From assembly GCF_001864895.1 (NCBI RefSeq), contig NZ_MJGO01000023.1, positions 227,651 to 291,650 of the forward strand: a DNA stretch of 64,000 nucleotides. Direction: 5' to 3'. The DNA is from Curtobacterium sp. MCBA15_009 (GTDB taxonomy: Bacteria; Actinomycetota; Actinomycetes; Actinomycetales; Microbacteriaceae). The notes beneath the pieces were generated by a model. It was not told the DNA's origin. It saw only the letters and a list, made by a program, of their open reading frames with translations, and made no database searches. Positions 1 through 8,618 of this stretch are shown here, in pieces. The translations under genes and the position numbers were made by a program. Within the stretch, counting starts at the first letter, position 1. Every line of letters starts with the position of its first letter.

Positions 1-19
1 CCGGCGTGCGGGGTCGCAC

Positions 20-730
20 TCAGCCCGTGGGACCGCTGACGGTCACGACCACGGGGACCTCGAGCCGGCCGCCGAGCCGCGCGTCGGTCTGCAGCCGGCA
101 CCGCACGGTCGTCTCGCCGACGGCGGCGGTCACCACCCGGTCGGTGCAACGCGGTGCGGTCACGCCGGTCGGCAGCGCGAGGCGCAGGACGGTGCGGACC
201 GGCCGGCCGTCGGGGCTCCGGAGCGCGATCGGCGGGGGGTCCAGGAGCGTGTCGGGGGCGTCGAGGTCCTCGATCCGTGCACCGGACAGGTCCGCCCCGT
301 CGAGCTCGGCCCCGTCGAGCCGCGCGGACGACAGGTCCGCGGCGGACAGCCGGGCGTCGCGGAGGTCGGCGGCGCGCAGGTCGGCCGCGTGCAGGTCGGC
401 GCCGCGCAGGTCCGCCCCGCGCAGGTCGGCCCGGCGCAGGTCCGCGCCGTAGAGCACGGCGTCCGACAGGTCGGCGGCGCGCAGGTCGACCCGCTCGAGC
501 TGCGCGAGCCGCAGGTCCGCGGCGGCCAGGTCGACGCCGGACAGCCGCGCCGCCCGACAGGACGTCGCGACCTCGGGGCCCGGGGCGGAGACGACGGCGC
601 AGCCGCCGACCTCGTGCACGCTGCCGCCGTCGCTGCCCGGCCGCAGGAACGCCGCGACCCCGATCGCCGCGACGAAGGCGACGGACGCGATCCCGACGAC
701 CACGCCCCGCACACGCGGGCGCCCGGTCAC
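20..730 (-). CDS. Pentapeptide-repeat protein with one N-terminal membrane segment
   Basis: The 236-residue product has a hydrophobic segment at about residues 9-29, so it is probably membrane-anchored or exported. From about residue 60 to 135 it carries a run of A(D)LxxAD(L) pentapeptides, the pattern that folds as a right-handed quadrilateral beta helix. Two Cys pairs flank the helix (about residues 44/58 and 193/207). The start is a GTG that overlaps the TGA of the upstream membrane-protein gene (sequence GTGA), so the two are probably translated together. Pentapeptide-repeat proteins have diverse roles and nothing here fixes the function. The repeat family is clear; the role is unknown. 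Confidence 0.85.
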   Translation of the reverse strand: MTGRPRVRGVVVGIASVAFVAAIGVAAFLRPGSDGGSVHEVGGCAVVSAPGPEVATSCRAARLSGVDLAAADLRLAQLERVDLRAADLSDAVLYGADLRRADLRGADLRGADLHAADLRAADLRDARLSAADLSSARLDGAELDGADLSGARIEDLDAPDTLLDPPPIALRSPDGRPVRTVLRLALPTGVTAPRCTDRVVTAAVGETTVRCRLQTDARLGGRLEVPVVVTVSGPTG

Positions 731-2259
731 GGGTCGACCCCGGTCAACCAGTGCGGCAGCACCTCGAGCGCCCACCCGGAGTACCAGGCGGCCGAGCGTG
801 CCGACGGGAAGAACGCGCTCACCGGGTTGTACAGGACGAAGAGCGCCGCGAGCACGACGCCGACCACGACCGTGAGCACCACCCGTGCCCGTCGCGGCAG
901 GCGGCGCAGCCACGAGTGGACCCCGACGAGCACGACGGCGACCGCGAGCGGCATCGCCGGCAGCAGGTAGCGCCCGGAGAACGCGTACGTCTGCCCGAGG
1001 TTCACCATCGTCGCGGCGTTGAAGCAGAGGACCGCGAACACGTAGGTGCCGGCGACGGCCGCGCACCACGCGAGCGCCGGGTTCGCGAGCACGCGTCGCA
1101 GCTGGGTGGCGGCGACCACGGCCGCGACGAGGACGGCCACGGCGCCGGCGAGCACGACCGCGGGCTCCGGCTGCCACGGCAGCGACGCACCCCAGAAGAA
1201 GAAGAGCGACTTGAAGTACGTCGCGACCCACGAGCCGAGGAACGCGACCGGGTCGAACGGCGGGAGCGTGCCGGCCACCTCGGCGAGCTCGTGCGCCCTC
1301 GTCGCCGCGTAGTTGCGCCGGAAGATCGCGTAGTCCATGCAGTCCGCGCGCGTGTGCAGCGCGGTGCAGGACGGGTTCACCGCGTGGAACTGCAGCAGGT
1401 TCACCCCGAAGCGCTCGACGGCGAGGGCTGCCAGCACACCACCGACCACGACGAGGGTCGCCGTCGCCCACGGCCGCTCCCGCGCGCCGCGGACGGTGCG
1501 TGCCACCGGCTGCCGCAGCCAGGTCCAGCCGTCCGCCCGGTAGCGCAGCAGCACCGCGAAGAACCCGCCGGCGAGCACGAAGGGTGCCTGCGAGTACTTC
1601 AGGAGCAGCGCGGCGAGGGCGGCGACGACGAGCCAGCCGAGGGTGCGCAGCCGGCCGCCGCGGACGAACCGGACGGCCACGGCGGCGAACACGAACAGCG
1701 CGGCCATCGCCGGACCGTCGTAGCTGACGGTCGCCGCCTGCCAGGCGAACCGGCCGGTGAAGGCGGTCGCGACGACGGCGAGCAGCCCGATCGACGTCGG
1801 GACACCGGCGCCGCGGAACAGCGACCGGAGCGCGACGAGCCCGAGGGCCGTCCACAGCACGTCGACGGCCCGGAGTACGACGACCACCTGTTCGTACCCC
1901 AGGCCGAGGCCGAGCGCGACCCGTGCCGGGAACGACATGAGGTAGTGGTACAGGTACAGGGGCGAGCGGACGAGTTCGCCCATCCAGAGCTGGGACGTGT
2001 CCATCCGGTCGAGGAACGGCCCCGCACCGAGCGGGCGCTCGGCGTAGAGCAGGATGTTCCAGACGTGCCCGCGCTCGTCGGGAGCAGCGGTGGCGTGCAC
2101 GTGGAAGACCGCGGCGAAGCCGAAGCCCATCAGCACGAAGACGACGAGCACCACGACGAAGGCGGCTCGCGAGGACAGCACCCGGTCGAGGCGGGCGGCG
2201 ACCCCCGTGCCGGCCCGCCGGCCCGGGCGGGCGTGCAGCGGCACCCGAGTCATTGTCAT
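727..2259 (-). CDS. DUF2142-like polytopic membrane protein
   Basis: The 510-residue product has a first membrane span at about residues 33-55, then an extracytoplasmic-looking loop with the motif PDERGH (residues 60-65), then many further hydrophobic spans. This layout matches DUF2142/GT-C-fold proteins, which use an acidic first loop and act on polyprenyl-linked sugars or cell-surface glycans. The family assignment is from pattern recognition; the substrate is unknown. The start could be the ATG at 2259 or the one at 2253 (residues M-T-M-T). A perfect inverted repeat overlaps this start. The last bases overlap the pentapeptide-repeat gene, so the two form an operon. Confidence 0.75.
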   Translation of the reverse strand: MTMTRVPLHARPGRRAGTGVAARLDRVLSSRAAFVVVLVVFVLMGFGFAAVFHVHATAAPDERGHVWNILLYAERPLGAGPFLDRMDTSQLWMGELVRSPLYLYHYLMSFPARVALGLGLGYEQVVVVLRAVDVLWTALGLVALRSLFRGAGVPTSIGLLAVVATAFTGRFAWQAATVSYDGPAMAALFVFAAVAVRFVRGGRLRTLGWLVVAALAALLLKYSQAPFVLAGGFFAVLLRYRADGWTWLRQPVARTVRGARERPWATATLVVVGGVLAALAVERFGVNLLQFHAVNPSCTALHTRADCMDYAIFRRNYAATRAHELAEVAGTLPPFDPVAFLGSWVATYFKSLFFFWGASLPWQPEPAVVLAGAVAVLVAAVVAATQLRRVLANPALAWCAAVAGTYVFAVLCFNAATMVNLGQTYAFSGRYLLPAMPLAVAVVLVGVHSWLRRLPRRARVVLTVVVGVVLAALFVLYNPVSAFFPSARSAAWYSGWALEVLPHWLTGVDP

Positions 2260-2276
2260 AGCAGGGTAAATGCTAT
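2258..2276. promoter_or_regulatory. Perfect dyad over the start of the DUF2142 gene
   Basis: ATAGCA, a 7-base spacer and TGCTAT form a perfect inverted repeat reaching into the ATG at 2259. A minus-strand -10-like TAGCAT lies inside it (2270-2275), about ten bases from the start codon. It looks like an operator over a short-leader or leaderless promoter. No regulator is identified. Confidence 0.4.
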
Positions 2277-2367
2277 CGCGGAGTCCGATCGCGCCCCCGA
2301 GCGGCGGCGGCGCCGACCGGTCGGAAACCCAGGAAGCCCGGCAACCCAGAAGCCCCGGCGACGCAGA

Positions 2368-2395
2368 AGGCCCTCACCCCGGAGGGTGAGGGCCT
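2368..2395 (-). terminator. Terminator hairpin after tRNA-Asn
   Basis: A perfect 12-bp stem (2368-2379 with 2384-2395) closes a 4-base loop just past the 3' end of the tRNA. There is no long T run, as is common for actinobacterial terminators. Confidence 0.75.
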
Positions 2396-2399
2396 GTCG

Positions 2400-2472
2400 C
2401 TCCCCGAGTTGGACTCGAACCAACAACCTGCCGGTTAACAGCCGGCTGCTCTGCCAATTGAGCTATCGAGGA
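2400..2472 (-). tRNA. tRNA-Asn (GTT)
   Basis: The reverse complement folds as a standard 73-nt cloverleaf. The acceptor stem TCCTCGA pairs with TCGGGGA and the discriminator base is G. The anticodon loop CTGTTAA reads GTT, and the T arm contains GGTTCGAGTCC. CCA is not encoded. A strong hairpin follows, so it is probably a single-gene unit. Confidence 0.95.
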
Positions 2473-2606
2473 TCACTGTCCGCTGGCGAATGACGTGCGA
2501 ACAACGGGTAACAGCATAGCAGTACCGCGAGGCCCACCGCCGCATCGGACACGCCGCCCGGGCGCGCCGCGACCTCGCAGCGGGGCGCGGCGGGCCGTTC
2601 CGCCGC

Positions 2607-3608
2607 TCAGTACCCGGCGGCCGGGTCCACCACGCCGACGAACCGGTCCGCGCTCCGGCCGAGGAACGCCGTCGTGTTGAGGCGGATCCGCTCGGCGAGC
2701 AGCGGGCCGACCATCTCCGGCGTGTCCGCCTGGTGGGGCGTGATGAGCGCGCCCGGCTCGGACCACAGCGGGTGGTCGTCCGGCAGCGGTTCCGGATCGG
2801 TGACGTCGAGACCGGCCGCGGCGATCTCGCCCGCGCGCAGTGCCGCCACGAGGGCGTCGGTGTCGACCAGGCCACCGCGGGCGATGTTCACCAGTCGTGC
2901 GCTCGGCTTCATGAGGCCGAACTGCCGCTCCCCCAGGAGCTTCGTCGTGCCCGAGGTCATGGCCGCCGCGACCACGACGACGTCCGCGTCGGGCAGCACC
3001 TCGTCGAGGCGGTCGGTCGTCACGGTGCGTGACGCACCCGGCACGGGGTCGGCCGAGCGCCGCACGACGGTCACGTCGACGTCGAACGGGGCCACGAGCC
3101 GCAGGTACTCGACGGCGATGCCGCCGGCGCCGATGACGACGATGTTCCGGCCGTAGAGCGAGACGCCCTCGGGCTCGGTGGCCCACGAGGTCGCCCGCGC
3201 CCGGCGCTGCAGCACGCGGAGCGTCGCCAGCGTGAGCGCCAGCGCGTGCTCCGCCACCGGCTCGGCGTAGGCGCCCTTGGCCGAGGTGAAGAGCACCCGG
3301 TCGCCGTGCTCCTCGATGAGGTGCGCGAAGGCGTCCACGCCGGCGAAGGGCAGCTGCACCCAGCCGATGCCGGGAGCGGTGTCGAGGGCGTCGGCCAGGC
3401 CGGCCGGGTCGTGCGCGTCGAGCCAGACGACCCCGCGGGTGTCGGCGTCGAGCGGCGCGACGGTGCCGCCCGCCTCGGTCACGGCGGTGACGTGCAGGTC
3501 GGTCGGCTCGGGGAGCACGGCGACGGGGCCGGGGGTCGGGACCTCGACGGGCAGCGCACCGCCGCCGGTCGGCACGACGGCGCGGTGGCCGCGGCTGGAC
3601 GGGTTCAC
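2607..3608 (-). CDS. D-isomer-specific 2-hydroxyacid dehydrogenase
   Basis: The 333-residue NAD(P)-dependent oxidoreductase is predicted to interconvert a 2-oxoacid and a D-2-hydroxyacid. The Rossmann motif is at about residues 159-165, with Ala where the third Gly of GxGxxG usually sits. The catalytic residues expected for the family are present: R244 (in ARGGLVD), E273 (in DPEPLP) and H292 (in TPHQAD). The GTG start overlaps the TGA of the upstream ATPase gene and has AGGAGA 7 bases upstream. Coupling to peptide-transporter genes suggests use of an imported compound, but the substrate cannot be read from the sequence. Confidence 0.88.
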   Translation of the reverse strand: MNPSSRGHRAVVPTGGGALPVEVPTPGPVAVLPEPTDLHVTAVTEAGGTVAPLDADTRGVVWLDAHDPAGLADALDTAPGIGWVQLPFAGVDAFAHLIEEHGDRVLFTSAKGAYAEPVAEHALALTLATLRVLQRRARATSWATEPEGVSLYGRNIVVIGAGGIAVEYLRLVAPFDVDVTVVRRSADPVPGASRTVTTDRLDEVLPDADVVVVAAAMTSGTTKLLGERQFGLMKPSARLVNIARGGLVDTDALVAALRAGEIAAAGLDVTDPEPLPDDHPLWSEPGALITPHQADTPEMVGPLLAERIRLNTTAFLGRSADRFVGVVDPAAGY

Positions 3609-4555
3609 GGGGTCTCCTGTCGCTCGGCGCGGGGGCCGGTACCGGCGGTGACGGGCGCGTTCCCGGCCGCGACCGGTCGGCGCGGCGCCGACGAGCGGCG
3701 CGGTGCGGTGGGTGCCGGACGACGCTTCACGCCGCGCGCGGCCGTCGCGGCCAGGGTGCGGACGTAGGGGTCGACCGGGTTGTCCAGGACCTCGTCGAAG
3801 GTGCCGAGCCCGACCAGGCGCGCGTCGGACATCACGGCCACCCGGTCGGCCAGGGCCCGGGCCTCGCGCAGGTCGCTCGACACCACGACGGCCGAGAAGT
3901 GCCGGTTCCGCTGCAGGGTCGCGAGGGCCTCGAGCACCGACTGGCGGACGAGCACGTCGACACCACGGGCCGGTTCGTCGGCGACGAGCAGCTGCGGCTC
4001 GAGCACGAGCGCCCGGGCGAGGGCGACGCGCTGGCGCTGCCCGCTCGAGAGCTCCCACGTGTTCAGGCGCATGATGCCGAGCGGCAGGTGCACGGCGTCC
4101 ACGAGCCGCGCGACGATGAGCCCGGCCTCGCGGCGGTCGAACCGGCGGTCCCTGGCGTAGATCGGCTCGGCGATCGCCTCGCCGACGGTCAGGTCGGGGC
4201 TCAACCGGTCGGCGCCGTCCTGCGGCAGGTAGCCGATGCGGCCGCTCAGGCGCTCCGCCTTGCGCGAGGACGCGCGCAGGCCGCGGGTCTTCTGTCCGAG
4301 CACCGTCAGCTCGCCGCCGACGATGTGCCGGCGCAGGGCCCCCTCGCCCTCGCCGTGGGCGCCGAGTTGACCGGCGATCGCGGCGGCGAAGGTCGACTTG
4401 CCCGAGCCGGACTCCCCCAGGAGTGCCAGGATCTCACCCTGGCGGACGGTCAGGCTGACGCCGTCGACCGCCCGGATGGTCTCGGCGCCGCGTCCGCCCC
4501 GGTACTCGATCGAGACGTCGTCGGCGACGACCGCCGGTCCGTTGACCGCGATCAT
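3605..4555 (-). CDS. Divergent oligopeptide-type ABC ATPase, third in the cluster
   Basis: This 316-residue protein has a Walker A motif GESGSGKST (residues 47-55), a Q-loop (Q112), the signature LSSGQ (169-173) and Walker B LLVADEP (189-195). Two canonical features differ: the D-loop reads ARGVD instead of SALD, and the switch histidine is replaced (VVSSDL at about 224-229 instead of ITHDL). The C-terminal 45 residues are Arg/Pro/Ala-rich and look disordered. It lies after a complete importer that already has two ATPase domains, and beyond a strong hairpin. It may be a regulatory or partner ATPase; cargo and function are unknown. Confidence 0.82.
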   Translation of the reverse strand: MIAVNGPAVVADDVSIEYRGGRGAETIRAVDGVSLTVRQGEILALLGESGSGKSTFAAAIAGQLGAHGEGEGALRRHIVGGELTVLGQKTRGLRASSRKAERLSGRIGYLPQDGADRLSPDLTVGEAIAEPIYARDRRFDRREAGLIVARLVDAVHLPLGIMRLNTWELSSGQRQRVALARALVLEPQLLVADEPARGVDVLVRQSVLEALATLQRNRHFSAVVVSSDLREARALADRVAVMSDARLVGLGTFDEVLDNPVDPYVRTLAATAARGVKRRPAPTAPRRSSAPRRPVAAGNAPVTAGTGPRAERQETP

Positions 4556-4636
4556 GGATCCCCTTCCACGCCGCCCCCTGGCGGCGGTCCGCGACGGGCC
4601 GCCACCTGCGGGACCGTCGTGCGTGCTGCGGTGGAG

Positions 4637-4697
4637 GCGACCACCCTGGAGGCCCGGCGTGCGTCGTCGACGCGGGCCGGGCCTCCAGTGTGGTCGC
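4637..4697 (-). terminator. 20-bp hairpin between the fused ATPase and the third ATPase
   Basis: The arms 4637-4657 and 4677-4697 pair over 20 bp with a single mismatch, around a 19-base loop. The hairpin lies 6 bases past the stop of the fused ATPase gene. It contains the GGAGGCCCGG core seen in other terminators here and probably attenuates expression of the two distal genes. Confidence 0.7.
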
Positions 4698-4703
4698 GTC
4701 GGA

Positions 4704-6434
4704 TCAGGACCCGACGTTCTCCAGTCGCTCCAGCGTACGCCGTCGCTCCGCCTGTTCCGCCGGGTCCGGCACGGGGAGCGACGCGAGGAGTCGCTGCGTG
4801 TACGGGTGCTGCGGCGAACCGAGCACCTGTGCCGTCGTCCCCGACTCGACCAGGTCGCCCCGGTAGAGCACCGCGATGCGGTCGGAGAGCGCGCCGACGA
4901 CCGCCAGGTCGTGGCTGATGAAGAGCGAGGCGAAGCCGAGGTCCTGCTGGAGCTCGAGGAAGAGCTCGAGCACGCGGGCCTGCACGGACACGTCGAGCGC
5001 ACTCGTCGGCTCGTCGGCGATGAGCAGCTTCGGCCGGAGCGCGAGCGACCGGGCCAGCGAGGCACGCTGGCGCTGACCACCGGAGAGCTCGTGCGGGTAC
5101 CGCTCGCCGTAGGCGGCCGGCAGCTGGACGGCCTCGAGCAGTTCGTCGACCTGCTTCCGGGCCGCCCGGGGGCTCGACACCACGCCGTGCACCACGAGCG
5201 GCTCGGCGACGCACTCGGCGATGGTGAGCAGCGGGTTGAACGACGTCGCCGGGTCCTGGAAGACGAACCCGATGTCCTTCCGCAGGTGCTTGAAGTCCCG
5301 CTCGCGGAACCCGCGCATCTCGGCGCCGAGGACGTTCAGCGACCCGCCGGTGACCTTCGTCAGGCCCGCCATCGCGCGCCCGATCGTGGTCTTGCCCGAG
5401 CCGGACTCCCCCACCAGGCCGAGCACCTCGCCCGGACGGATCGCCAGGTCGACGCCCTTGACCGCCGTGAAGGCGGGCGAGCCGAGGCGGCCCGGGTACT
5501 CGATGACGAGCCCCTTCGCCTCGACGAGCGGGGTGACGTCCTCGGTGATCGCGGCGCGGCGGGCGGTGCCCGTCGACGCCTCGAGCCGGGGCACGGCCGC
5601 GAGCAGCCGCTTCGTGTAGTCGGCCTGCGGCTTCGAGAAGAGGTCCGTCGCGGTGGCCTCCTCGACGATCTCGCCCTGGTACATCACCGCGACGCGGTCG
5701 GCGAGGTCGGCGACGACGCCCATGTTGTGCGTGATGATGACGATGGCGGCGCCGAACTCGTCGCGGCACCGACGGAGCAGGTCGAGGATCTCGGCCTGCA
5801 CCGTGACGTCGAGCGCGGTGGTCGGTTCGTCGGCGATGATGACGCTCGGCTCGAGGGCCAGGGCGCTCGCGATGACCACGCGCTGCTTCTGCCCGCCCGA
5901 GAACTGGTGCGGGTAGTGGTCGACACGCGTCTCCGGGTCGGGGATGCCGACGCGGCGCAGGTAGTCGATCGCCTTCTCGCGGGCCTCCTGCTTCGAGACG
6001 CCGCCGTGGGCGCGCAGGCCCTCGGCGATCTGCCACCCGACCGTGAACACCGGGTTCAGCGCGGTCGAGGGCTCCTGGAACACCATCGCGCCCGCCGTGC
6101 CCCGCAACTCGCGGAGCTTCTGCGCGCCGACGCTCACCACGTCGGTGCCGTCGAGGTAGACGGCTCCGCCGAGGGTCGCCGTCTCCGGCATGAGGCGGAG
6201 CATGCTGCGCGCCGTGACCGACTTGCCGGACCCGGACTCGCCGACGAGGGCGAGGACCTCGCCCGGACGGACGTCGATGCTGACGCCCTTCACCGCGTCG
6301 ACGGCGCCGTTGTCGGTCGCGAACGTGACGGTCAGGTCGTCGACGACGGCGACGGGCTCGGCACCGGTCCCGCGGGGGGCGGTGCGTCGGTCGGTCGCGT
6401 CGTCGGCCGGGAGGCCCGGGGTTGCGTCCGTCAT
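4704..6434 (-). CDS. Peptide/nickel ABC transporter, fused double ATPase (DppD-DppF type)
   Basis: The 576-residue protein contains two complete nucleotide-binding domains that power the DppB/DppC-like permease pair. Domain 1 has Walker A at 65-72, signature FSGGQ at 178-182, Walker B IIADEP and switch ITHN at about 234-237. Domain 2 has Walker A at 342-349, signature LSGGQ at 450-454, Walker B LIADEP and switch ISHD at about 506-509. Both domains look catalytically intact. The ATG overlaps the permease TGA (ATGA). Residues 6-11 (PGLPAD) are encoded by a copy of the 15-mer GGCCGGGAGGCCCGG that recurs elsewhere in the window. Confidence 0.92.
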   Translation of the reverse strand: MTDATPGLPADDATDRRTAPRGTGAEPVAVVDDLTVTFATDNGAVDAVKGVSIDVRPGEVLALVGESGSGKSVTARSMLRLMPETATLGGAVYLDGTDVVSVGAQKLRELRGTAGAMVFQEPSTALNPVFTVGWQIAEGLRAHGGVSKQEAREKAIDYLRRVGIPDPETRVDHYPHQFSGGQKQRVVIASALALEPSVIIADEPTTALDVTVQAEILDLLRRCRDEFGAAIVIITHNMGVVADLADRVAVMYQGEIVEEATATDLFSKPQADYTKRLLAAVPRLEASTGTARRAAITEDVTPLVEAKGLVIEYPGRLGSPAFTAVKGVDLAIRPGEVLGLVGESGSGKTTIGRAMAGLTKVTGGSLNVLGAEMRGFRERDFKHLRKDIGFVFQDPATSFNPLLTIAECVAEPLVVHGVVSSPRAARKQVDELLEAVQLPAAYGERYPHELSGGQRQRASLARSLALRPKLLIADEPTSALDVSVQARVLELFLELQQDLGFASLFISHDLAVVGALSDRIAVLYRGDLVESGTTAQVLGSPQHPYTQRLLASLPVPDPAEQAERRRTLERLENVGS

Positions 6435-7426
6435 GCGGCCGCCCCTTCCGTGTCGGTCGCCTGCTTGCGGGACACCAGCTGCTTCAGCCGGCGGCGTGCG
6501 CGCAGACGCGGGTCGGAGATGTCGTTGAGGCTCTCGCCGATGAACGTGACGCCGAGGACGAGCACGACGATCGCGACACCGGGGAACACGCCGGTCCACC
6601 ACACGCCCGACGCGACGTCGGCCAGGGCTCGGCTGAGGTCGTAGCCCCACTCGGCACCGGCCGTCGGTCCGATGCCGAAGCCCAGGAAGCCGAGGCCGGC
6701 CAGGGTCAGGATCGCGTCGCTCGCGTTGAGCGTCAGGATGAGCGGCAGGGACCGGGTCGAGTTCCGCAGGACGTGCCGGGTCATGATGCGCCACGGGTTC
6801 GTGCCCATCACGCGCGCCGACTCGACGAAGGCGTCGTTCCTCAGGCGAACGGCCTCGGCGCGGACCACCCGGAAGTACTGCGGCACGTAGACGACGGTGA
6901 TCGAGATCGCCGCCGCGAGGATGCCGCCGCTGTAGCTCGACCGTCCGCCCGAGATGACGATGGACACGACGATCGCCAGGAGCAGCGACGGGAACGCGTA
7001 GATCGCGTCGGCCACCACGACGAGGATGCGGTCGAGCCACCCGCCGAGGTACCCGGACACCATGCCGAGCAGGACACCGACGATGATCGACACCACCACG
7101 GCGACGATGACGACGAGGACCGCCGTGCGGGCGCCGTAGACGACGCGGCTGAACACGTCGAAGCCGCCGACCGTCGTGCCCCAGATGTGCTCGGGGCTCG
7201 GGGATCCGGTGCGCGGGAAGCTCACGCCGTCGTCGCCCTGCAGCTGGCCGAAGCCGTACGGGGCGATGAGCGGCGCGGCGATCGCGACGACGAGGTAGAG
7301 GGCGCAGACGACCACGCCGACGATGAGCATGGCGCGCTGCCAGCCGGTGCTCCGGCGGAGCTGGACCACGACGGGCAGCCGCTTCCACAGCGGTTCGTGG
7401 CGGTCGACGAGGGAGGTGTCAGCCAT
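6431..7426 (-). CDS. Peptide ABC transporter permease, DppC-like
   Basis: The 331-residue inner-membrane permease has an N-terminal cytoplasmic tail, a first span at about residues 33-54, a periplasm-facing loop and then five further spans. A conserved inner-membrane permease motif (ATPase docking loop, ...GASGSDAILTLAG-like region near residues 235-245) lies in the C-terminal half. This is the OppC_N plus BPD_transp_1 layout of DppC/OppC proteins. It starts 2 bases after the stop of the partner permease gene and overlaps the fused ATPase gene by four bases. Substrate class (di- or oligopeptide, or nickel) is inferred from family only. Confidence 0.92.
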   Translation of the reverse strand: MADTSLVDRHEPLWKRLPVVVQLRRSTGWQRAMLIVGVVVCALYLVVAIAAPLIAPYGFGQLQGDDGVSFPRTGSPSPEHIWGTTVGGFDVFSRVVYGARTAVLVVIVAVVVSIIVGVLLGMVSGYLGGWLDRILVVVADAIYAFPSLLLAIVVSIVISGGRSSYSGGILAAAISITVVYVPQYFRVVRAEAVRLRNDAFVESARVMGTNPWRIMTRHVLRNSTRSLPLILTLNASDAILTLAGLGFLGFGIGPTAGAEWGYDLSRALADVASGVWWTGVFPGVAIVVLVLGVTFIGESLNDISDPRLRARRRLKQLVSRKQATDTEGAAA

Positions 7427-7428
7427 CT

Positions 7429-8526
7429 CTAGAACCTCACTCTCGGGTCGATCAGGGCGGCGATGACGTCGACGACGAAGTTCGTCACGGCGACGATGAC
7501 CGCGAGCATCGCGACGATGCCCTGCACCGCGACGAAGTCACGGGCGGACAGGTACTGGTTGAGTTCGAAGCCGAGGCCGCGCCAGCCGAAGGTGGTCTCG
7601 GTGAGCACCGAGCCGCCGAGCAGCATCGCGATCTGCAGGCCCATGACGGTGATGATCGGCACGAGCGCCGGACGGAACGCGTGCGTGCGGACCAGTCGGG
7701 ACTCGCGGACACCGCGGGACCGGGCGGCGTCGACGTACTCGGAGCCGAGCGAGCCGATCATGTTCGCGCGCACGAGCCGCAGGAAGATGCCGGCCGTCAG
7801 CAGGCCGAGGGTCAGCGCCGGCAGCACCGCGTGCTGGAGCACGTCACCGATGATCTCGGCGTTGCCGGTGCGGAGCGCGTCGATGATGTAGATGCCGCTC
7901 GCGCCGGGGATGCCGTCGAGGACGAGCTGGACCCGTGACGAGGCACGGTCCCCCAGCGGCAGCCAGCCGAGCCACACCGAGAAGACGAGCTTCAGCAGCA
8001 GACCGCCGAAGAACACCGGGGTCGCGTAGGTCAGGATCGCGAGGGCGCGGAGCAGCACGTCCGGCCACTTGTCCCGCAGGTAGGCCGCGAGCATGCCGAG
8101 CGGGATGCCGAGCACGAGGGCGACGACGAGCGCGTAGAAGACGAGCTCGGCGGTGGCGCCGCCGTACTGCAGGATGATCTCGGTCACCGGGCGGTTGTCC
8201 GTCGAGGCCGAGCCGAAGTCGCCCCGCAGCAGCTTGCCGAGGTACTCCAGGTACTGCACGACCACGGGCCGGTCGTACCCGGCTGCGTGCAGGCGTTCCT
8301 GCAGCTGCGTCGGGGTGAGGCGACCACCGACCGAGGCGGTGATCGGGTTCCCGATGACACGCATCAGGAAGAACACGAGCGTCACCAGGATGAAGACGGT
8401 CGGGATGATGAGGAGGAATCTGACGAGGATGTACCGGCCGAGTCCGCCGCCGCCACCACCGGCACGTCGCTGTGCCTGCGGTTTGATCGGGTCGGTCTCG
8501 ATCGCCTCGGGGTTCGTGAGGGTCAC
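7429..8526 (-). CDS. Peptide ABC transporter permease, DppB-like
   Basis: The 365-residue protein begins with a 25-residue Gln/Gly-rich cytoplasmic tail, followed by six predicted spans and the DppB/OppB-type N-terminal domain with a long loop between spans 1 and 2. It pairs with the DppC-like permease immediately downstream to form the channel. The start codon is GTG with only a weak ribosome-binding site, which may keep permease levels well below those of the binding protein. A 17-bp perfect hairpin separates it from the upstream binding-protein gene. Confidence 0.92.
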   Translation of the reverse strand: MTLTNPEAIETDPIKPQAQRRAGGGGGGLGRYILVRFLLIIPTVFILVTLVFFLMRVIGNPITASVGGRLTPTQLQERLHAAGYDRPVVVQYLEYLGKLLRGDFGSASTDNRPVTEIILQYGGATAELVFYALVVALVLGIPLGMLAAYLRDKWPDVLLRALAILTYATPVFFGGLLLKLVFSVWLGWLPLGDRASSRVQLVLDGIPGASGIYIIDALRTGNAEIIGDVLQHAVLPALTLGLLTAGIFLRLVRANMIGSLGSEYVDAARSRGVRESRLVRTHAFRPALVPIITVMGLQIAMLLGGSVLTETTFGWRGLGFELNQYLSARDFVAVQGIVAMLAVIVAVTNFVVDVIAALIDPRVRF

Positions 8527-8552
8527 GGTCGTGGGGTGCCTTTCTCAGCCGT

Positions 8553-8597
8553 GCGCAGGCCGCGGGCGTTCCTCGTGGGGACGCCCGCGGCCTGCGC
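8553..8597 (-). terminator. 17-bp perfect hairpin between binding protein and permease genes
   Basis: Arms 8553-8569 and 8581-8597 pair perfectly around an 11-base loop. The hairpin is 21 bases beyond the binding-protein stop. Such hairpins commonly stabilise the upstream mRNA or attenuate read-through so that binding protein exceeds permease. Confidence 0.7.
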
Positions 8598-8618
8598 GGA
8601 GGGCTCGGTGTTCCGTGC

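Noticed and set aside
1..19. Possible edge of a GGGTCGCAC repeat unit at the window start
   Set aside because: Only about ten bases match the 10.5-kb elements; too short to assign.
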